Shown here piece by piece: positions 54,445 to 61,122 of a stretch of DNA of 61,122 bases. Source of the DNA: Verrucomicrobiota bacterium (GTDB taxonomy: Bacteria; Verrucomicrobiota; Verrucomicrobiia; Opitutales; Opitutaceae). Position 1 is the first letter of the stretch. The number at the start of each line of letters is the position of its first letter. The stretch is taken from NCBI GenBank assembly GCA_019136515.1, contig JAGVUB010000092.1, forward strand, positions 1 to 61,122. The letters run 5' to 3'. Under the pieces are notes generated by a model, which was given only the letters and a program-made list of their open reading frames with translations, searched no databases and was not told where the DNA came from. Both the position numbers and the translations under genes were made by a program.

Positions 54445-55335
54445 TCAGCGGGCGAGGGCGGCGAGCGTCTTGTCGAGGAGGGCGCGGTTGGCCTCGGTCA
54501 GCTCGCAGAGCGGGAGGCGGACCTCCGCCGACGCGATGAGGCCGAGCTTGGCCATGGCGTATTTGGCCGGCACGGGGTTGGGCTCGACGAAGAGGTTCTT
54601 GAAGAGCGGCTGGAAGCGGTGGTGGAGGGCGACGGCCTCCGCGCGCTTGCCGGCGAGGGCGAGATCGCACAGCTGCGCGACCTCGGAGGGGAAGAGGTTG
54701 GAGGCGACGGAGATCACGCCCTTGGCGCCGAGGGCGATGAAGGGGAGGGTGAGGCCGTCGTCGCCGCAGAGGATGGTGACGGAGTCGCCGCAGGCTTGGC
54801 GGAGCTGGTCGACGCGGTCGCAGGAGCCGCCGGCCTCCTTGATGTGGTTGACGTGTGGGAACGCGGCGCGAAGGCGCGCGACCGTCGGGACGGCGATCTC
54901 GATGCCGCAGCGGCCGGGGATCGAGTAGAGGACGATCGGCTTGGCGGTGGCCTCGGCAATGGCGCTGAAATGGCGGTAGAGCCCCTCCTGGCTGGGCTTG
55001 TTGTAGTAGGGGGCGACGACGAGCATGGCGTCGGCGCCGGCGGCGTCGGCCTTCTTGGTGAGCTCGACGGCTTCGCGGGTGCAATTGGATCCGGTACCGG
55101 CGAGCACGGGCACGCGACCGGCGGTGCGCGCAACGACGCGGCGGATCACCTCGATGTGCTCTTCGTAGTCGAGCGTTGGCGACTCTCCGGTGGTCCCGAC
55201 GGGCACGAGTCCTTTGATGCCGCCGGCGATCTGGGCGTCCACCAGACGGTCGAGGTCGTCGTGGGCGATTTGGCCGTTGCGGAAGGGCGTCACAAGTGCG
55301 GTGATGGCGCCGGAGAACTCGCGCGGATTGCTCAT
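54445..55335 (-). CDS. dapA: 4-hydroxy-tetrahydrodipicolinate synthase
   Basis: DapA condenses pyruvate with aspartate semialdehyde to enter lysine/diaminopimelate synthesis. The 296-aa TIM-barrel protein has TALVTPF, VGTTGESPTL, APYYNKPSQEGLY (catalytic Tyr), YSIPGRCG and the Schiff-base Lys in HIKEAGGS. It is of normal length. It heads dapA-dapB-ruvA and is divergent from pilT over 127 bp. Confidence 0.97.
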   Translation of the reverse strand: MSNPREFSGAITALVTPFRNGQIAHDDLDRLVDAQIAGGIKGLVPVGTTGESPTLDYEEHIEVIRRVVARTAGRVPVLAGTGSNCTREAVELTKKADAAGADAMLVVAPYYNKPSQEGLYRHFSAIAEATAKPIVLYSIPGRCGIEIAVPTVARLRAAFPHVNHIKEAGGSCDRVDQLRQACGDSVTILCGDDGLTLPFIALGAKGVISVASNLFPSEVAQLCDLALAGKRAEAVALHHRFQPLFKNLFVEPNPVPAKYAMAKLGLIASAEVRLPLCELTEANRALLDKTLAALAR

Positions 55336-55462
55336 TGCTAAGGGATTTTTGATTGGCGGTTTACGAAACGATACCTTGAGGAGGATTGCAGCGGACGGTA
55401 CTTAAAATCCATCCCATTTTGCCCAACGGAACGTGTCCACGCGGAAACAAGCCCCAGCCTAA

Positions 55463-56545
55463 ATGCACACCCAGATTTTCAACGAGTTGCTCAAGCTCGG
55501 CGTCGAGACCGGAGCGAGTGATTGCATCATCAAAACCAACAAGGTCGGCTATCTCCGCATCAGCGGTCGGCTCAAGCCGGTGGATATGGAGCCGATCCCG
55601 CGGCACATCATCCAAGCGTTCGTCGACGAGTATGTGCCGTTCGTCTTCAAGCCGCAGTGGGATACCGACGGGCAGATCGACTTCGCTTACACGGCCGAGA
55701 ACATCGGGCGTTTCCGCGTCAACGCCTTCCAGCAGCGCGGCTCGATCTCCGTGGTCTTCCGCCACATCAAGAGCCACATCCCGACCTTCGCCGACCTCAA
55801 CCTCCAGCCGGAGCGGCTGGTCAAGCTCGCCCAAGTCAAGGACGGTCTGGTGTTGGTCTGCGGCCCGACCGGCTCGGGCAAGAGCTCGACGATGGCCTCG
55901 ATGCTCAACTGGATCAACCAAAACCTCGAGCGCCACATCGTCACGATGGAGGACCCGATCGAGTTCACCTTCCAGGACGGCAAGTCGATCTTCAATCAGC
56001 GTGAGATCGGCATCGACACCCCGAGCTTCTCGTTGGCCGTGCGCTCGGTGCTGCGCCAGAACCCCGACATCATCCTCATCGGCGAGATGCGCGACGCGGT
56101 TTCGCTCGAGACCGCATTATCGGCTGCCGAGACCGGCCACTTGGTCATCACGACCCTGCACTCGGCCAACGTCCAGCAGTCGATCAACCGTATCTTCGAG
56201 TTCTTCCCGGTCGAGCAGCACGAGCAGGTCCGCCGACAGATCTCAGCGGTGATCAAGGGCATCGTATGCCAGAAACTCGTCCCCGCGCTGGAGGGGGGTG
56301 GACGCTACGCCGCGCAGGAGGTACTCATGGTCGACTCGACCGCCCGCAACCTCATCCTCGAGGGACATTTCGACAAAGTGCAGGCGCTGCTGGAGGCGAC
56401 GACCGAGACCAACTCCATCTCCTTCAACAAGGACCTCTACCGCCTCATCAAAGAGGGCAAGATCGCCAAGAGCGACGGGTTGCGCGTTTCGCCGAACCCG
56501 CAGGCGCTGGAGATGAACCTCAAGGGTATCTTCATCCGGACGTAA
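55463..56545 (+). CDS. pilT: PilT-like twitching motility ATPase
   Basis: The 360-aa protein is a type II/IV secretion-family ATPase of the PilT/PilU branch. It has an N-terminal PAS-like domain (ASDCIIKTNKVGYLRISGRL), Walker A GPTGSGKSS (134-142), the Asp box (MEDPIEF), Walker B (DIILIGEMRDAVSLETAL) and the His box (ETGHLVITTLHSANV). A degenerate form of the PilT AIRNLIRE motif (ARNLILEG) follows. PilT retracts type IV pili. No pilus biogenesis gene is next to it. It could also power the pilin-like cassette at 6.5-12.9 kb, but nothing here shows that. Confidence 0.93.
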   Translation: MHTQIFNELLKLGVETGASDCIIKTNKVGYLRISGRLKPVDMEPIPRHIIQAFVDEYVPFVFKPQWDTDGQIDFAYTAENIGRFRVNAFQQRGSISVVFRHIKSHIPTFADLNLQPERLVKLAQVKDGLVLVCGPTGSGKSSTMASMLNWINQNLERHIVTMEDPIEFTFQDGKSIFNQREIGIDTPSFSLAVRSVLRQNPDIILIGEMRDAVSLETALSAAETGHLVITTLHSANVQQSINRIFEFFPVEQHEQVRRQISAVIKGIVCQKLVPALEGGGRYAAQEVLMVDSTARNLILEGHFDKVQALLEATTETNSISFNKDLYRLIKEGKIAKSDGLRVSPNPQALEMNLKGIFIRT

Positions 56546-56822
56546 ACCGTTTGCTGCGACGGACCGTGTGGGTGTTGCTCGGACAGAGCAGCGCCCCTCG
56601 ACGTCAGGGCGCTGTGGTGCCCCGGGCTCAAGCACGCCAACCTCGTGTCGGCCTGCCTCGGCGACTGCGCGAGGCAGGCCGATGACTCGTAGAACCAACC
56701 GTGAACAGTGTAGGGGGCCGGCGGGGGGATTCCACCCTCGTTCCATGGTTTCGGCAGGGGAAACGGGGCCCGAACTTCGGACTTGGTTTTTGGGAGGCCG
56801 GCCCATTTCCTCCCCGTCTCTC
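56546..56822 (+). other. Structured 277-bp intergenic region before fabD
   Basis: No gene is supported. It contains an 8-bp hairpin (CAGCGCCC at 56589-56596, GGGCGCTG at 56607-56614) and a perfect 13-bp hairpin (TCGGCCTGCCTCG at 56648-56660, its complement at 56670-56682), neither followed by a T-tract. Density of strong stems without a terminator suggests a structured RNA or a leader; I cannot match it to tmRNA, SRP RNA or RNase P. The fabD promoter must also be here unless it reads through from pilT. Confidence 0.4.
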
Positions 56823-57731
56823 ATGTCACTCGCTCTCATTTTCTCCGGTCAAGGAGCCCAAAAGGTCGGCATGGGCAAAAGCCTCGCCGACAACGCCGCA
56901 ACTGCTGCGCGGATCTACACCCGCGCCAACGAGGTGCTGGGGTGGGACTTGGCCAAGATGTGTTTCGAAGGTCCCGACGAGCTTCTCGTCCCGACCCGCG
57001 TGTGCCAGCCGGCGCTCTTCGTGCACGGCTACACCCTCTACTCGCTGCTCCAAGAGCAGGGACGCCTCGCCGACCTGACCACGGTGGCCGGCCTGAGCCT
57101 CGGTGAGGTCACCGCGCTGACCGTTGCCGGCGTGTTCGACTTCGATACCGGTCTGCGCGTCGTCGCCGAGCGCGGCCGCCTCATGCAGGTCGCTTGCGAG
57201 GCCACCCGAAGCACGATGGCCAGCATCATCGGCGAGGAACTCGCGAAGGTCACCGACCTCTGCCACGAGTTCGACATCGAGGTCGCCAATCTCAACTGCC
57301 CCGGCCAGGTCGTCGTCTCCGGCGAGAAGACCAAGGTCGACGCCTGTGTGACCGCCGCCAAGGAGCGCGGCATGAAGAAGGTTATCCCGCTCAATGTCGC
57401 CGGAGCCTACCACAGCCGTCTCATGGAGCCGGCCCGCGCCGAGTTCGCCAAGTTCCTCCAGAATGTGACCTTCAACGCCCCGAAGCTACAGGTGCTCACC
57501 AACGTCACCGGCAAGCAGGTCACCGACCCCGACCAGATCCGCGAGATGCTGATCAAGCAGGTCGTCTCCACCGTGCGTTGGGAGGACTGCATGCGCGAGG
57601 CCGCCGTGCTCGGCGCCACCGAGTTCTGGGAGTGCGGCCCGGGCGCCGTGCTCGCCGGCTTGGCCCGGCGCATCAACAAGGAGTGGCCCACCAAGACCTT
57701 CAACGAGTACGCCGACCTCGCCGCGGTCTGA
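56823..57731 (+). CDS. fabD: Malonyl-CoA:ACP transacylase
   Basis: FabD loads malonyl groups onto acyl carrier protein for fatty acid synthesis. The 302-aa protein has LIFSGQGAQKVGMG, the nucleophile elbow AGLSLGEVTAL (Ser; usually GHSLGE, here Leu replaces His), the conserved Arg in RGRLMQVA, GAYHSRLM with the catalytic His, and NVTGKQV. The start at 56823 follows family length; the frame is open upstream without similarity. It is followed by lepA and lepB on the same strand. Confidence 0.95.
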   Translation: MSLALIFSGQGAQKVGMGKSLADNAATAARIYTRANEVLGWDLAKMCFEGPDELLVPTRVCQPALFVHGYTLYSLLQEQGRLADLTTVAGLSLGEVTALTVAGVFDFDTGLRVVAERGRLMQVACEATRSTMASIIGEELAKVTDLCHEFDIEVANLNCPGQVVVSGEKTKVDACVTAAKERGMKKVIPLNVAGAYHSRLMEPARAEFAKFLQNVTFNAPKLQVLTNVTGKQVTDPDQIREMLIKQVVSTVRWEDCMREAAVLGATEFWECGPGAVLAGLARRINKEWPTKTFNEYADLAAV

Positions 57732-57755
57732 CGCCCGACCGCTTCCGCACCCAGC

Positions 57756-59555
<1,800 letters not shown>

Positions 59556-59580
59556 GCCCGGAACGCCCCGAAAACCTGCC

Positions 59581-60870
59581 ATGTTCAGCTTCCTCCTGAC
59601 CCAGGCCGCCCGTGCGCGGCGCGACGCGACCAACTGGCTCGAGGTGGCCGACAAGGTCTACCATTACCGGCGCGATCTGCTCCCCGAGGCCGAACTGGCC
59701 GAGCTCAACCAGCGCCGCGCCGAACTGAAGGCCAAGATCAAGGCCAAGGTCGACGCCGCCCAGCTCAAGCTTGCCGTCGAGGCGCTGGAGCAGACGCTGC
59801 ACCGTACCGGCGGCCGCGTGTATCCGAAGGGCACACTCGCCGACAACGTCGAGTTCTTCCTCGCCGCCGCGATCGTGATCCTCGGCATCCGCGCGTTCTT
59901 CGTGCAGCCGTTCAAGATCCCGACCAACTCGATGTGGCCGACCTACTTCGGGATGAAGCACGAGGTCTTTGTGGACCCGCAGGACGCTCCCGGTCCGGTC
60001 GCCCGGGTCCTGCGGTTGGCCGCCTTCGGCGCCACCCGGCGAGAGGTCGTCGCGCCGGTCGATGGCGAACTGCGGATCCCGTTTGATCCGCGCGAGAGCC
60101 GGATCGTCGTGCCGTACGCGCTGGTGCCCGGCCGTAAGTGGCTCGTCGTGCCGACCACGTTGCGCGAGTACACGCTCTTCGTCGGCGAGGCGCCCGTGCG
60201 TGTGCGCGTCCCGGGAGACTTCGATTTCGATACCCTCGTGATGGAGACCTATCTCGATGGCCCGTACCGCGGCCGCGAGACGCTCGAGGCGCTGCGCAAG
60301 GCCGGGCGAGTCGAGGAGGCCGTCATCGCGCTCAATGACCGCGGCCAGCGCAAGAGCATGCGTACCCTGATGCTCGGCACCGGCCGGAAAGTTCAGCGGA
60401 CGCAGATCGCCCTGAGTTTCGATGTGCTCACCGGCGACCAGCTCTTCGTCGACCGGTTCAGCTACAATTTCTTCCGGCCCGAAGTGGGGCAGGGCTTCGT
60501 TTTCCGCACCGGCAACATCGCCGGCATCGGCCAGGACCAATACTACATCAAACGGCTCGTCGGCACCCCGGGTGACACCTTGGAGGTCAAGGAACCGGTG
60601 CTGTACCGCAACGGCGCGCCGATCACCGGCGCCGAGGCGTTCGACCTCAACGCCAACCGCACCGGACTCTATCGCGGTTATCAGGCCGGCGGTCTGCTCG
60701 CTGGCGGCCAGAAAGTGACTGTCGCCGACGGTCAGTTCTTCGCCCTCGGCGACAACTCGTACAACAGCGCCGACGGGCGCGTCTGGGGTTTTGTGCCCGC
60801 CAAGGACGCGATCGGACGGCCGCTGTTCATCTACTATCCGTTCACCCGTCGCTGGGGTCCGGCGCGCTAA
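59581..60870 (+). CDS. lepB: Signal peptidase I with a long insertion
   Basis: LepB removes signal peptides from exported proteins at the membrane. The 429-aa protein has an N-terminal coiled-coil-like region (~35-75), one membrane segment (FFLAAAIVILGIRAFFV, ~92-108), the nucleophile Ser117 in KIPTNSMWPT, the general base Lys324 in YYIKRLVGTPGD, and LGDNSYNSADGRVWGFVP. Ser and Lys are ~207 residues apart, against about 55 in E. coli; the extra ~150 residues (about 130-280) match nothing I know. It sits 25 bp after lepA, a common bacterial neighbourhood. Confidence 0.95.
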   Translation: MFSFLLTQAARARRDATNWLEVADKVYHYRRDLLPEAELAELNQRRAELKAKIKAKVDAAQLKLAVEALEQTLHRTGGRVYPKGTLADNVEFFLAAAIVILGIRAFFVQPFKIPTNSMWPTYFGMKHEVFVDPQDAPGPVARVLRLAAFGATRREVVAPVDGELRIPFDPRESRIVVPYALVPGRKWLVVPTTLREYTLFVGEAPVRVRVPGDFDFDTLVMETYLDGPYRGRETLEALRKAGRVEEAVIALNDRGQRKSMRTLMLGTGRKVQRTQIALSFDVLTGDQLFVDRFSYNFFRPEVGQGFVFRTGNIAGIGQDQYYIKRLVGTPGDTLEVKEPVLYRNGAPITGAEAFDLNANRTGLYRGYQAGGLLAGGQKVTVADGQFFALGDNSYNSADGRVWGFVPAKDAIGRPLFIYYPFTRRWGPAR

Positions 60871-60965
60871 CATTTCCAGGGCGGCGCGATAACGAGTCCG
60901 GAATCGGCCAAAGCGGCCTGCAGAACACAAACGAGCCCAGCGGAGGTCTCGGCTCTAGGTTTCTT

Positions 60966-61078
60966 CTAGCAGCCTGTCGGACTTCGTCCGCAGGCTGCTG
61001 AACAAACTGGCTGCGCCCGTTGGGAACGGGGAGGTTTGCCAAAGGATCTTTCGGGGAGCGCTTCCGGAACGTTCGTTT
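60966..61078 (-). repeat. Hairpin-rich dispersed repeat, right copy
   Basis: This is the reverse-complement copy of the repeat at 1-114, with its hairpin core at 60968-60999 (arms AGCAGCCTG and CAGGCTGCT around the CGGAC/GTCCG stem). The small AAACTGG/CCAGTTT palindrome of the left copy is degenerate here. It starts 96 bp after the lepB stop. The remaining 44 bases to the end of the window show nothing. Confidence 0.85.
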
Positions 61079-61122
61079 TCTCGTCGAGTGGGACCTTCGG
61101 CGCTGAGGCGACACCGCCCCGA

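Noticed and set aside
60842-61114. A 90-codon minus-strand frame at the right end
   Set aside because: It lies over the lepB end and the terminal repeat; Arg/Pro-rich product without motifs.

Overview
This is a GC-rich bacterial segment that looks like a member of the Opitutae/Opitutaceae (phylum Verrucomicrobiota). The main evidence is a six-gene operon of pilin-like proteins with the layout of the Verru_Chthon cassette. Supporting evidence is the short AMP nucleosidase, the Gln/Pro-rich N-terminus of Rho, and heavy use of ATGA/TGATG stop-start overlaps. Nearly all of the window is chromosomal housekeeping sequence. No phage, plasmid, insertion sequence or CRISPR array is visible. Both ends carry copies of the same ~114-bp hairpin-rich repeat in opposite orientation, so the window is probably a whole contig that stopped in a dispersed repeat.

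Layout. 0.1-6.2 kb (minus): hisF, an uncharacterised 585-aa protein, an OPT-family transporter and rho. 6.5-12.9 kb (plus): the pilin-like cassette, six genes mostly overlapping by ATGA. 13.0-17.8 kb (plus): a GATase and a folate cluster (folP, folB, folK, pabBC). 17.9-29.6 kb (minus): amn, typA, then rnc-HDOD-mfd-SurA-like, two ABC-2 permeases, parA and a small proline-rich protein. 29.8-31.3 kb (plus): purH. 31.4-44.0 kb (minus): two giant tandem paralogues (~1,890 aa each) with signal peptides and two VWA domains apiece, downstream of a MidA-like methyltransferase. 44.1-49.4 kb (plus): ctpA-tsaD, a small outer-membrane barrel, and ilvBN behind a transcription attenuator with a Leu/Val-rich leader peptide. 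49.6-51.3 kb (minus): pal, a NarL-type response regulator and tRNA-Lys. 51.9-53.1 kb (plus): an ECF sigma/anti-sigma pair. 53.2-55.3 kb (minus): dapA-dapB-ruvA. 55.5-60.9 kb (plus): pilT, fabD, lepA, lepB.

The least understood material is the pair of double-VWA giants and the pilin-like cassette; both are predicted envelope systems with no assigned function. The clearest regulatory element is the ilvBN attenuator (47205-47386).

Four conserved genes (folB, folK, purH, ruvA) each lack a piece that the family normally has. Two of these losses also shift the frame. The clustering of such lesions in essential genes suggests assembly deletions or strain mixing as much as real decay, and affected entries are flagged.
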